From Pseudomonadota bacterium (GTDB lineage Bacteria; Pseudomonadota; Gammaproteobacteria; Burkholderiales; SHXO01), in assembly GCA_023430065.1 (NCBI GenBank), contig JAEZCG010000085.1:1-44447 (forward strand): a stretch of 44,447 nucleotides of DNA. The letters are read 5' to 3'. The notes below the pieces were generated by a model. The model saw only the letters and a program-made list of their open reading frames with translations. It was not told the DNA's origin and did not search any database. The translations under genes and the position numbers were made by a program. Below, in pieces: positions 24,082 through 31,943 of the stretch (within the stretch, counting starts at the first letter, position 1; the number at the start of each line of letters is the position of its first letter).

Positions 24082-24105
24082 GGGGATGTCACGTATACAC
24101 TTCGG
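24082..24105. repeat. Right terminal inverted repeat
   Basis: 24-bp end beginning GGGGATGTC and ending ATACACTTCGG, complementary to the left end at 19 of 24 positions. It is immediately followed by the right copy of the AAAAGAAA target duplication. Confidence 0.9.
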
Positions 24106-24113
24106 AAAAGAAA
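24106..24113. repeat. Target-site duplication, right copy
   Basis: AAAAGAAA, identical to 21420-21427. Its last four bases (GAAA, 24110-24113) also form the base of the terminator stem at 24110-24137. Confidence 0.9.
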
Positions 24114-24137
24114 AGCCGGCCTCGCGGCCGGCTTTTC
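24110..24137. terminator. Strong bidirectional rho-independent terminator, displaced by the transposon
   Basis: GAAAAGCCGGCC (24110-24121) pairs perfectly with GGCCGGCTTTTC (24126-24137) around a TCGC loop: a 12-bp stem with A-tract and T-tract. Removing the transposon and one duplication copy restores it to about 100 bases after the oxidoreductase stop at 21325, so it is very likely that gene's terminator. Confidence 0.85.
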
Positions 24138-24386
24138 CAGGTCCCCTCTGCTCTGTTCTGGATCCGATCAGATGAAGGAGTACAGCGTCACGGCCTTCCC
24201 TCAGCGAAGACGATGCCAGCTCGCAGGCCGCCGCGGCAACCGCTTGGCGCAAATAGCTTTTCAATGCGGCGACGGTTCGGGACGGAGGCGCGACCGCAGC
24301 CGACTGTAAAGTCTGCCGACGCCATCCGAAGTCGATGCACGGGGTGCTGGGAGTGGAACGGTATTCCGGACCGTGGCGACCCGGAA
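24138..24386. other. Intergenic region without a supported gene
   Basis: Between the terminator and the MFS promoter no reading frame shows a ribosome site, codon bias or recognisable protein on either strand. A 44-codon ATG frame at 24174 and longer minus-strand frames have compositions typical of chance ORFs in GC-rich DNA. No RNA gene was recognised. Confidence 0.5.
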
Positions 24387-24415
24387 TTGACGCTGCCGCG
24401 ACCATGACTTAGTGT
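24387..24415 (+). promoter_or_regulatory. Candidate promoter of the MFS gene, possibly leaderless
   Basis: TTGACG (24387-24392), a 17-base spacer and TAGTGT (24410-24415) precede the ATG at 24422 by only six bases. Transcription would start at or next to the ATG. No Shine-Dalgarno sequence lies upstream, which fits a leaderless mRNA. The -10 match is only partial. Confidence 0.4.
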
Positions 24416-24421
24416 GCGCAC

Positions 24422-25651
24422 ATGGATCGCGCACGAGTTTCCTCGCACGACCCGGTCCGGCGCGACGTGCGCGTGATCGGGGTGGTCGGCGTCGCTCACG
24501 CCACCTCGCACTTCTTCCACCTCCTCCTGGTCCCGCTGTTTCCCTGGCTGCGTGAGACATTCAGCCTGAGCTATGCCGAACTCGGGCTGCTGATGAGCGT
24601 CTTCTTCGTGGTGTCGGGCGCCGGCCAGGCACTCGCCGGCTTCGTCGTGGACCGCGTCGGCGGCTGGCGGGTCCTGCTCGCAGGTCTCGGCCTGCTGGCC
24701 CTGTCGGCGGTCGGCTTCGCGCTGAGCAACAACTATCCGATGCTCGTGCTGTGTGCCGCCGTGGCTGGCCTGGGCAACAGCGTATTCCATCCTGCCGACT
24801 TCACCGTGCTGAACCGCCGCGTGAGTCCTGCGCGCTTGGCGCACGCCTTCAGCACGCACGGCGTTCTGGGCACGCTAGGCTGGGCGTCCGCGCCGGTATT
24901 CCTCGCCGGGATCGCGAGTCTCGCCGGATGGCGCGTCGCGATGGGAGCAGCGGCCCTGTTGGCGCTTGCCGTGCTCGTGCTGGTTTACGCCGCCCGGGCG
25001 CTGCTCGACGGACCTTCGGTGCAGCCGGAGCCGGTGAAGGCGACGACACGTTCCCATGCGCTGGCGTTCCTGCGCCTGCCCGGCGTGTGGATGTGCTTCG
25101 CCTTCTTCTTCATCACCGCCATTGCGCTCGGCGGTGTCCAGACGTTCGCCGCCTCGGCCCTGGCCGAGCTGTACGGCATCCCGCTCGCCCTCGCCCTCAG
25201 TGCAATCTCGATCTACATGGTCTCGCAGGGAGCCGGCATGATCGCAGGCGGATTCGTGGCGGCGCGCATCGGACACCACGATCGCGTCATTGCCGTCGCT
25301 TTCGCGCTGTCCGGCACGCTGTGCGTGCTGATCGGCAGCGGCGGCGTGCCGGGTGTGTTCACCCTGGTGTTGCTCGGGATGGTGGGGTTCGGAGCCGGCA
25401 TGGCGGGGCCTTCACGCGACCTGCTGGTGCGGGCGGCTTCGCCGCGCGGCGCCACCGGCCGCGTGTACGGCGTCGTGTACTCTGGACTGGACGTAGGCAT
25501 GTCGCTCGCACCGCTGATGTTCGGCGCGATGATGGACCATCGCCACCCCGGCTGGGTCTTCATCGCCATCGGTCTGTTCCAGGTGCTCGCCCTGTTCACC
25601 GCGCTCGGACTCGGCGGTAGCACCCAGCGGGCACGCACGCAGCCGGCATGA
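24422..25651 (+). CDS. Major facilitator superfamily transporter
   Basis: 409 residues with about 12 hydrophobic segments, the usual MFS size. The N-terminal bundle starts with VIGVVGVAHATSHFFHLLLVPLF, a His-rich first helix seen in fosmidomycin-resistance/cyanate-type MFS transporters. The loop 2-3 motif is GFVVDRVGGWRVLLAG (G-x-x-x-D-R-x-G). A central loop near DGPSVQPEPVKATTRSH divides the two bundles. The second half has GGFVAARIGHHDRVIA and GMVGFGAGMAGPSRDLLVRAASP; this resembles Fsr/YcaD-like exporters. The substrate is unknown. The gene stands alone with a possible leaderless start, between the transposon and the kor operon. Confidence 0.9.
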   Translation: MDRARVSSHDPVRRDVRVIGVVGVAHATSHFFHLLLVPLFPWLRETFSLSYAELGLLMSVFFVVSGAGQALAGFVVDRVGGWRVLLAGLGLLALSAVGFALSNNYPMLVLCAAVAGLGNSVFHPADFTVLNRRVSPARLAHAFSTHGVLGTLGWASAPVFLAGIASLAGWRVAMGAAALLALAVLVLVYAARALLDGPSVQPEPVKATTRSHALAFLRLPGVWMCFAFFFITAIALGGVQTFAASALAELYGIPLALALSAISIYMVSQGAGMIAGGFVAARIGHHDRVIAVAFALSGTLCVLIGSGGVPGVFTLVLLGMVGFGAGMAGPSRDLLVRAASPRGATGRVYGVVYSGLDVGMSLAPLMFGAMMDHRHPGWVFIAIGLFQVLALFTALGLGGSTQRARTQPA

Positions 25652-25819
25652 CCCGGCGAAAGCGGCGTTTGCGCCCACCCGCATGACGTGTGGACCCCGT
25701 GTGTCGTTGCGCGCGCACCACACCCTTTTCAGTCCGCATGGCCCGGCGTACCATGTTGGGCTACACGGCTGAGCGGAGACCGCATTCCTTCCAGACCGGC
25801 GGCTACTGCCATGCAGCGC

Positions 25820-25843
25820 ACCTGTCACGCGAGCGTGACGGGT
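25820..25843. promoter_or_regulatory. 24-bp near-perfect palindrome upstream of korC
   Basis: Arms ACCTGTCACGC (25820-25830) and GCGTGACGGGT (25833-25843) match at 10 of 11 positions around GA; the inner 7 bp are perfect. It lies 32 bases before the korC start in a 224-base gap with no gene, a position suited to an operator. Confidence 0.45.
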
Positions 25844-25875
25844 CAGGCGTCGGCCGATAATCCTGGAGGAGGGTC

Positions 25876-27711
25876 TTGAAAGCAACGAACATCGCAGCCC
25901 CCGACACCTTCCACAAGGTGGTCGACTGCCAGTGGGCGTGCCCCGCCCATACGCCTGTCCCCGAATACATCCGTCTCATTGCCCAGGGCCGCTACAGCGA
26001 CGCCTATCTGGTCAACTGGAAGTCCAACGTCTTTCCCGGCATCCTCGGGCGCACCTGCGACCGGCCCTGTGAGCCTGCCTGTCGACGCGGGCGCGTGGAG
26101 GAAGGCAACGGCGAGAAGCCCGAGCCGGTGGCCATCTGCCGCCTCAAGCGGGTCGCGGCCGACTACAAGGACGACGTGCGCGACCGCCTGCCGCGTCAGG
26201 CGACGGTGCGCAACGGCAAGCGCATCGCCCTCGTCGGCGCCGGTCCCGCATCGCTCACGGTCGCGCGCGATCTCGCCCCGCTCGGCTACGAGGTCGTGCT
26301 GTTCGACGGCGATCGCCGCGCCGGCGGGATGATCCGCACGCAGATCCCGCGCTTCCGCCTGCCCGAGTCCGTGATCGACGAAGAGGTCGGCTACGTGCTC
26401 GACCTGGGCGTGGACTTCCGGCCGGGGCAGCGCGTCGACAGCTTGAGCGCACTGCTGCGCGAGAAATTCGATGCCGTGTTCGTCGGCACCGGTGCGCCAC
26501 GCGGGCGCGACCTCGACATTCCCGGTCGCCGGGAAGCCGCTGCCAACATCCACATCGGCATCGACTGGCTCGCGAGCGTGTCGTTCGGCCACATCGACTC
26601 GATCGGCAGGCGCGTGATCGTGCTCGGTGGCGGCAACACCGCGATGGACTGCTGTCGCTCCTCGCGACGCCTCGGCGGCGAGGACGTCAAGGTGGTGGTG
26701 CGCTCCGGCTTCGAGGAGATGAAGGCCTCGCCCTGGGAAAAGGAGGATGCGATGCACGAGGGCATCCCGATCCTCAACTACCTGGTGCCCAAGGCGTTCA
26801 CCCACGAGAACGGCAAACTGACCGGCGTGGTGTTCGAGAAGGTGGCTGCGCAGTACGACGACACGGGGCGGCGGCAACTCCTGCCCACCGGCGAACCGGA
26901 TGTGCATCTGCCCTGCGACGACGTACTGGTCGCCATCGGTCAGGAGAACGCCTTCCCCTGGATCGAGCGTAACCTCGGCATCGAGTTCGACAAATGGGGC
27001 ATGCCGGTCGTGGACAAGGTGACGCTGCGCTCCACCCATCCCAAGGTGTTCTTCGGCGGGGATGCCGCGTTCGGTCCGAAGAACATCATCTGGGCCGTCG
27101 CCCACGGTCACGAGGCGGCGGTGTCCATCGACAAGCTCTGCCACGGCGAGGATCTGCGCGAGCGCCCGGCGCCGAGCGTGAGTCTGGTGTCCCAGAAGAT
27201 GGGCATCCACGAATGGAGCTACGACAACGCGGTGTCCGGGGACGCCCGCTATCGCGTGCCGATGAAGGAGAACCGCATCGCCCTGACCGACATCAAGGTC
27301 GAGGTGGAACTGGGCTTCGATCCCCGGCTGGCATTTGCCGAGGCGCAACGCTGCCTGAACTGCGACGTGCAGACGGTGTTCGTGCCGAAGCTGTGCATCG
27401 AGTGCGACGCGTGCGTGGACATCTGTCCGATGGACTGCATCAATTTCACCCACAACGGCGAAGAAGCCGATCTGCGCGCCCGTCTGCGCGTGCCGGCCAA
27501 CGACCCCAGCCAGCCCTTGTACGTCTCGGACCCGCTCAAGATCACCGGCCACGTCATGATCAAGGACGAGGACGTGTGCCTGCACTGCGGCCTGTGCGCG
27601 GAACGCTGCCCGACCGGAGCATGGGACATGCAGAAGTTCTACCTGGAGATGACCCACGCCGGACCCGGCTGCCGCAAGAAGAACGTGGAGGCGAATCCGC
27701 TCCCGGCCTGA
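25876..27711 (+). CDS. korC: FAD/NAD(P) and Fe-S subunit of a 2-oxoacid oxidoreductase (KorC-like, GltD family)
   Basis: 611 residues from a TTG at 25876 directly behind a strong GGAGGAGGG; no ATG exists nearby. It is a GltD/DPYD-type electron-transfer flavoprotein. The N-terminal Fe-S region has CQWACPAHTPVPEYIR and CDRPCEPACRRG. An FAD fold with IALVGAGPASLTVARDLAP and an NADPH fold with VIVLGGGNTAMDCCRSSRR follow, then GGDAAFGPKNIIWAVAHG. The C-terminal ferredoxin domain has two clusters: Cys507/510/513/517 (CIECDACVDICP) and Cys568/571/574/578 (CLHCGLCAERCP). Together with the next two genes it matches the three-subunit 2-oxoglutarate:NADP oxidoreductase known from anaerobic aromatic degraders such as Azoarcus. 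It would pass electrons between NAD(P) and the catalytic subunits. Confidence 0.88.
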   Translation: MKATNIAAPDTFHKVVDCQWACPAHTPVPEYIRLIAQGRYSDAYLVNWKSNVFPGILGRTCDRPCEPACRRGRVEEGNGEKPEPVAICRLKRVAADYKDDVRDRLPRQATVRNGKRIALVGAGPASLTVARDLAPLGYEVVLFDGDRRAGGMIRTQIPRFRLPESVIDEEVGYVLDLGVDFRPGQRVDSLSALLREKFDAVFVGTGAPRGRDLDIPGRREAAANIHIGIDWLASVSFGHIDSIGRRVIVLGGGNTAMDCCRSSRRLGGEDVKVVVRSGFEEMKASPWEKEDAMHEGIPILNYLVPKAFTHENGKLTGVVFEKVAAQYDDTGRRQLLPTGEPDVHLPCDDVLVAIGQENAFPWIERNLGIEFDKWGMPVVDKVTLRSTHPKVFFGGDAAFGPKNIIWAVAHGHEAAVSIDKLCHGEDLRERPAPSVSLVSQKMGIHEWSYDNAVSGDARYRVPMKENRIALTDIKVEVELGFDPRLAFAEAQRCLNCDVQTVFVPKLCIECDACVDICPMDCINFTHNGEEADLRARLRVPANDPSQPLYVSDPLKITGHVMIKDEDVCLHCGLCAERCPTGAWDMQKFYLEMTHAGPGCRKKNVEANPLPA

Positions 27712-27784
27712 AGCCGGCGTCCGCTCGCCGCCCCCCGCAACCCGACCGACAAGAGGCTGCAGCCCGACTGCATCGACCGTTCAC

Positions 27785-29626
27785 ATGTCCAGCGACGTTC
27801 CCCCACGCATCAACGATTTCGTCGTCAAGTTCGCCAACGTGAACGGCTCGGGTTCGGCCTCGGCCAACACGCTGTTCGCCAAGTCCATCCTGCGCATGGG
27901 CGTGCCGGTCAGTCCGCGCAACATCTTCCCGTCCAACATCCAGGGACTGCCCACCTGGTACGAGGTGCGCGTGTGCGAGGCCGGCTATCTCGGCCGGCGC
28001 GGCGGCGTTGACCTGATGGTGGCAATGAACCCGCAGACCTGGGACAAGGATCTCGCGGAGATCGAAGCCGGCGGCTACCTGTTCTACGACAGCAGCAAGC
28101 CGCTGCCGAAGTCTAGGTTTCGCGAAGACGTGCACACCGTCGGCATGCCGCTGACCGAGATCTGCAACCGCACGTACAGCGACCCGCGCGAACGGCAGCT
28201 GTTCAAGAACATCATCTACGTCGGCGCGCTCGCCGCGCTGCTCGGCATCGATACGAGCGAGGTGGAGAAGCTGATCGGCGAGCAGTACAAGGGCAAGGAG
28301 CGGCTGCTCGAGCCCAACATCAAGGCTTTGCACCTGGGGCGCGACTATGCGCTCGAGCATCTGCCGCGCATCGAGCTGGCCGTGCGGCGCGCGGACGCGG
28401 TGGGCGAGAAGATCTTCCTGGAGGGCAACAGTGCCGCCGCGCTCGGTGCGGTCTACGGCGGCGCCACGGTGGCCGCCTGGTACCCGATCACGCCCTCTTC
28501 GTCCCTGGCCGAGGCCTTCGCCCGCCACTGCCGCAAGTTCCGGCACGACCCGGACACCGGCAAGGCGCGCTATGCGATCGTCCAGGCCGAAGACGAACTC
28601 GCCTCCATCGGCATGGTAATCGGTGCGGGATGGAATGGCGCGCGCGCCTTCACCGCAACCTCCGGTCCGGGCATCTCGCTGATGCAGGAGTTCATCGGGC
28701 TGGCCTACTTCGCGGAGATTCCCGCGGTGATCTTCGACGTGCAGCGCGGCGGCCCGTCCACCGGCATGCCCACGCGCACGCAGCAGGCCGACATCGCCGC
28801 CTGCGCCTACGCCTCGCACGGCGATACCAAGCACGTCCTGCTCCTGCCCGAGGACCCGAAGGAATGCTTCGAGATGGGGGCCCGGGCATTCGATCTGGCC
28901 GACCGGCTGCAGACGCCCGTCTTCGTCATGCTCGACCTGGACATCGGCATGAACGAGCGACTGTGCGATCCGCTCACCTGGGACGACGCCCACCGCTACG
29001 ATCGCGGCAAGGTGATGACGCGCGAGGAACTGGAGGCAGGCAAGGATTTCGGCCGCTACCTGGACGTGGACGGAGACGGCATCCCGTACCGCACTTATCC
29101 CGGCACCCACCCGGCGCGGGGCGCGTACTTCACTCGTGGCACCACCAAGGATCGCTACGCGCGCTACTCCGAGGCGGGACCCGACTACGTCGACAACATG
29201 CAGCGGCTTCTGCGCAAGTTCGAGACCGCGAAGGAACTGGTGCCGGCGGCATGCGTGCGACGGGCCGCGCACGCCACGCGCAGCGGCGTCATCTACTACG
29301 GCTCGACCAGCCCGGCGATGCACGAGGCGCTCGATCAGCTCGGCGCGCAGGGACTTCACCTCGATGCGTTGCGCGTGCGAGCCTTTCCCTTCGGCGACGA
29401 GGTCGCCGAATTCATCGCCGACCACGACCAGCTGTTCGTGGTGGAACAGAACCGCGACGCGCAGCTTCGCAGCCTGCTCGTCAACGAGTGCGTGATCGAC
29501 CCTGCACGCCTCACCCCGATCCTGCACTTCGACGGGACGCCGATCACCGCCCGCTTCATCGCCGGCGAGATCGCGCAGCAGATGAAGGCGATGAACGTCA
29601 CGCCCCTGCGCAAGGTGGTCCAGTAA
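27785..29626 (+). CDS. korA: 2-oxoacid:acceptor oxidoreductase, fused gamma-alpha subunit (KorA-like)
   Basis: 613 residues. The N-terminal ~190 residues are the gamma domain (VKFANVNGSGSASANTLFAK, then GVDLMVAMNPQTW), and the rest is the alpha domain with AWYPITPSSSLAEAF, EDELASIGMVIGAGWNGARA, TSGPGISLMQEFIGLAYFAE and RGGPSTGMPTRTQQADI. This gamma-alpha fusion is the usual form of KorA/VorA-like enzymes. The alpha subunit lines the substrate/CoA site of the TPP-dependent reaction: 2-oxoacid + CoA to acyl-CoA + CO2 with a low-potential acceptor. 2-Oxoglutarate is the likely substrate because of the match to KorABC, but pyruvate or branched 2-oxoacids cannot be excluded. It lies 73 bases after korC. 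Confidence 0.9.
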   Translation: MSSDVPPRINDFVVKFANVNGSGSASANTLFAKSILRMGVPVSPRNIFPSNIQGLPTWYEVRVCEAGYLGRRGGVDLMVAMNPQTWDKDLAEIEAGGYLFYDSSKPLPKSRFREDVHTVGMPLTEICNRTYSDPRERQLFKNIIYVGALAALLGIDTSEVEKLIGEQYKGKERLLEPNIKALHLGRDYALEHLPRIELAVRRADAVGEKIFLEGNSAAALGAVYGGATVAAWYPITPSSSLAEAFARHCRKFRHDPDTGKARYAIVQAEDELASIGMVIGAGWNGARAFTATSGPGISLMQEFIGLAYFAEIPAVIFDVQRGGPSTGMPTRTQQADIAACAYASHGDTKHVLLLPEDPKECFEMGARAFDLADRLQTPVFVMLDLDIGMNERLCDPLTWDDAHRYDRGKVMTREELEAGKDFGRYLDVDGDGIPYRTYPGTHPARGAYFTRGTTKDRYARYSEAGPDYVDNMQRLLRKFETAKELVPAACVRRAAHATRSGVIYYGSTSPAMHEALDQLGAQGLHLDALRVRAFPFGDEVAEFIADHDQLFVVEQNRDAQLRSLLVNECVIDPARLTPILHFDGTPITARFIAGEIAQQMKAMNVTPLRKVVQ

Positions 29627-29642
29627 TCCAGGCCCGAGCACC

Positions 29643-30698
29643 ATGACCTATCTCGCAAAACCGAAGCTCCACCATCCCGGCCTCGACACGAACAACCTGG
29701 GGTTCACGCGGCGCGACTACGAGGGCGCCATCTCCACCCTGTGCGCGGGTTGCGGGCACGACTCGATCAGCGCGGCCATCATCCAGGCCTGCTTCGAACT
29801 CGACCTCCAGCCCCATCGCATCGCCAAGCTGTCGGGAATCGGCTGCTCGTCGAAGACGCCGACCTATTTCCTGGGCAACTCCCACGGGTTCAACAGCGTG
29901 CACGGACGCATGCCGTCGGTCCTGACCGGCGCCAACCTCGCCAATCGCGACCTCATCTACCTCGGCGTGTCCGGCGACGGCGACTCGGCTTCGATCGGCT
30001 TCGGCCAGTTCGCCCACAGCCTTCGGCGCGGCGTGAACATGGTCTACATCGTCGAGAACAACGGCGTGTACGGGCTGACCAAGGGGCAGTTCTCCGCGAC
30101 CGCGGACAAGGGCTCGAAGAGCAAGCGCGGCGCGATCAATGCGGACGCACCAATCGACCTGGTGGGCATGGCGCTGCAGTTGGGGGCAAGCTTCGTCGCG
30201 CGCGGTTTCTCGGGCGACAAGACGCAGCTCGTGCCGCTGATCAAGGCGGCGCTGCTGCATCGTGGTGCCGCCTTCCTCGACGTCCTGAGCCCATGCGTGG
30301 CCTTCAACAATCACCCCGGCTCGACCAAGAGTTACGACTATGTGCGCGAACACAACGACGCGGTGAGCCGGCTCGACTTCATCAGCCCCCGCGCCGAGAT
30401 CCTCGCCGATTACGCGCCGGGCAGCACCGAGGACGTCGTGCAGCATGACGGCAGCGTCATCCGCCTACGCAAGCTGCACGCGGGATACGACCCGCACGAC
30501 CGCATCGCGGCCATGACCTTCCTGCAGGAGCGCCAGGCAGCCGGCGAAGTGGTCACCGGCCTGCTCTACCTCGACCCGGATCCGGACGAATTGCACACGC
30601 ATCTCGACACGGTCGAGACGCCGTTCAACCAGCTGGGCGAAGCGGAGCTGTGTCCGCGCTCGGCGGCCCTGCACAAGCTCAACGCCTCGCTGCGCTGA
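29643..30698 (+). CDS. korB: 2-oxoacid:acceptor oxidoreductase beta subunit (TPP-binding, KorB-like)
   Basis: 351 residues. It has the TPP-binding fold of the oxidoreductase beta subunit: LCAGCGHDSISAAIIQA at the N-terminus, GIGCSSKTPTYFLG, the TPP motif GDGDSASIGFGQFAH, then VYIVENNGVYGLTKGQFSAT. KorB-type beta subunits carry one Fe-S cluster; Cys residues at CAGCGH, GIGCSS and LSPCVAFNNH are the likely ligands. The gene follows korA by 16 bases. With korA and korC it forms a complete enzyme; no separate ferredoxin gene is needed because the KorC subunit holds two 4Fe-4S clusters. Confidence 0.92.
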   Translation: MTYLAKPKLHHPGLDTNNLGFTRRDYEGAISTLCAGCGHDSISAAIIQACFELDLQPHRIAKLSGIGCSSKTPTYFLGNSHGFNSVHGRMPSVLTGANLANRDLIYLGVSGDGDSASIGFGQFAHSLRRGVNMVYIVENNGVYGLTKGQFSATADKGSKSKRGAINADAPIDLVGMALQLGASFVARGFSGDKTQLVPLIKAALLHRGAAFLDVLSPCVAFNNHPGSTKSYDYVREHNDAVSRLDFISPRAEILADYAPGSTEDVVQHDGSVIRLRKLHAGYDPHDRIAAMTFLQERQAAGEVVTGLLYLDPDPDELHTHLDTVETPFNQLGEAELCPRSAALHKLNASLR

Positions 30699-30747
30699 CG
30701 CGCCGCCACCCACTTCGCTGTCGCCCGTCGCGGGCCAGCACCCGTCG

Positions 30748-31332
30748 ATGCGCCTCGTCGCCGCGATCCTACTCGTCCTGGGCCTGCTGCTGGGGCCCGG
30801 GTACTACCTGTACGGTCAACATTTCAACGGCCGCGAGACGCTTCGCGTGGAGCTGACCGAGCGCGCGGAGCGATGGACATTGTCCGACGGGACGGTCCAG
30901 CGGTTTCCGGGCCGTCGCGCCTATCGGCCGGTCGAACTCCCGCTGCACCCGGATCGCAACCTGGTCGTCATCGCGCTGACGTTTCACATGGCATCCGAGC
31001 GCGCGCGGGAAGCCGACGCCAACCTCTACCTCGCCACGCTGTTCGACATGGATCGTCCTGCGCTGCAACGCGAGATCCGGATCGACGCCGCACCGGGCAA
31101 AGCGGCGCGCGTGGTGCTGCCGCCCCAGGTGGTGCGCTCACCGCTGACTCACCTGTTCGTGCTGGAGGAACTGAATGCGGCGCCGCGTCCCGTTGCCGCC
31201 GTCACGCTCGTCCTGCGCGAGCGCGCCGAGCCCTTCGTGGAGCAGCTCGTCAGGATCGGGATCGGCCTGTTGATTGCAGGGCTGCTCTTGTTGGTCAACG
31301 ACAGATTCAAGGCAAAAGGTCAACGAAGATGA
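30748..31332 (+). CDS. Two-TM membrane protein of unknown function
   Basis: 194 residues. An N-terminal hydrophobic segment (residues 4-23, VAAILLVLGLLLGPGYYLYG), a soluble beta-rich domain (about residues 30-160) with FPGRRAYRPVELPLHPDRNL and LTFHMASERAREADANLY, and a C-terminal hydrophobic segment (about residues 170-184, IGIGLLIAGLLLLV) followed by a basic tail. The soluble domain probably sits in the periplasm between two membrane anchors. No family was recognised. It begins 49 bases after korB and might be at the end of that transcript, but no functional link is visible. Confidence 0.7.
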   Translation: MRLVAAILLVLGLLLGPGYYLYGQHFNGRETLRVELTERAERWTLSDGTVQRFPGRRAYRPVELPLHPDRNLVVIALTFHMASERAREADANLYLATLFDMDRPALQREIRIDAAPGKAARVVLPPQVVRSPLTHLFVLEELNAAPRPVAAVTLVLRERAEPFVEQLVRIGIGLLIAGLLLLVNDRFKAKGQRR

Positions 31333-31398
31333 ACTGACGCTCAAGCGAGTCGCGAGGGGGGCCGCTAATCGAGTTCATTCTCCTGCAGAGATCCCCGG

Positions 31399-31854
31399 AT
31401 GCGAGTATCGTTTCGCACTGCCATGTCACTGATCACCACCGCCTTCGTTGCCCTGTTCGCCACGGCGCTGCAAGCCGGCCCGCCCGGCGCGGCCGGCCAG
31501 AGCGACGGAAACGGGGTGGCATCGCTCAAGACCCAACGACCCGCCGTCGGCGAAGCCCAGGCGATCGAGGCGCTTGAACTCGACCTGTCCCTCAAGGTCG
31601 GGAAGAAGCTCACGGTGGCCGACTACCCCACGGATGCGCGCGCCGCGCGCCAGACCGGCACGGCAATGGTGGAAGTGCGCGTCACGGGGGACGGGACCGT
31701 GCACGACGTGGCGCTCGCTCGCAGCAGCGGCCACAGCGTGCTGGACGATCGCGCGCTGAGCGTCGTGCGGCGCGTGACCAAGCTCTACATGCCGGCGCTG
31801 CTGCGTGGCCGCGAACAGCGCGCGACGGTTCCGGTCGGATTCTATCTGCGCTGA
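31399..31854 (+). CDS. Secreted TonB C-terminal-domain protein
   Basis: 151 residues with a signal peptide (about residues 8-26, cleavage near LQAG). The C-terminal half reads ADYPTDARAARQTGTAMVEV, VTGDGTVHDVALARSSGHSV and LDDRALSVVRRVTKLYMPAL. This is the TonB C-terminal fold (YP-x-x-AR...G-x-V-x-V...S-SG...LD-x-A). Unlike the TonB at 14761 it lacks a proline-rich spacer, and the N-terminal hydrophobic stretch looks cleavable, so it may be a free periplasmic protein. Whether it transduces energy is doubtful. It sits 66 bases after the two-TM gene. Confidence 0.8.
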   Translation: MRVSFRTAMSLITTAFVALFATALQAGPPGAAGQSDGNGVASLKTQRPAVGEAQAIEALELDLSLKVGKKLTVADYPTDARAARQTGTAMVEVRVTGDGTVHDVALARSSGHSVLDDRALSVVRRVTKLYMPALLRGREQRATVPVGFYLR

Positions 31855-31943
31855 CCCGGGCGGCCCGCGCCGCCTGCCCCGGCCTGATCACAAGAACGAC
31901 AGGAGGAGGCCTGTACCTTCCGCCCGAACGGGTACCCGAAGCA

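Larger units (their letters stand above)
21428..24105. mobile_element. IS1595-family transposon with passenger genes (2,678 bp)
   Basis: The ends are set by three agreeing signals: 24-bp imperfect terminal inverted repeats (19 of 24 positions match), a perfect 8-bp target duplication AAAAGAAA on both sides (IS1595 elements make 8-bp duplications), and an internal ISXO2-type transposase gene. The DNA inside is visibly richer in A+T and uses different codons from its neighbours. Contents: an 80-aa ORF, the transposase, and a 52-aa ORF on the plus strand; 88-aa and 53-aa ORFs on the minus strand; a DUF3800 gene with an amber codon; and a non-coding right end with a UUCG terminator. Intact ends, exact duplication and an intact transposase suggest recent insertion. 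Confidence 0.92.

Noticed and set aside
24174..24308. 44-codon ATG ORF between transposon and MFS gene
   Set aside because: No ribosome site, Arg-rich composition, no conserved pattern.
27560..29644. 694-codon minus-strand ORF opposite korA
   Set aside because: The korA frame carries full family signatures; the antisense frame is a codon-bias by-product.
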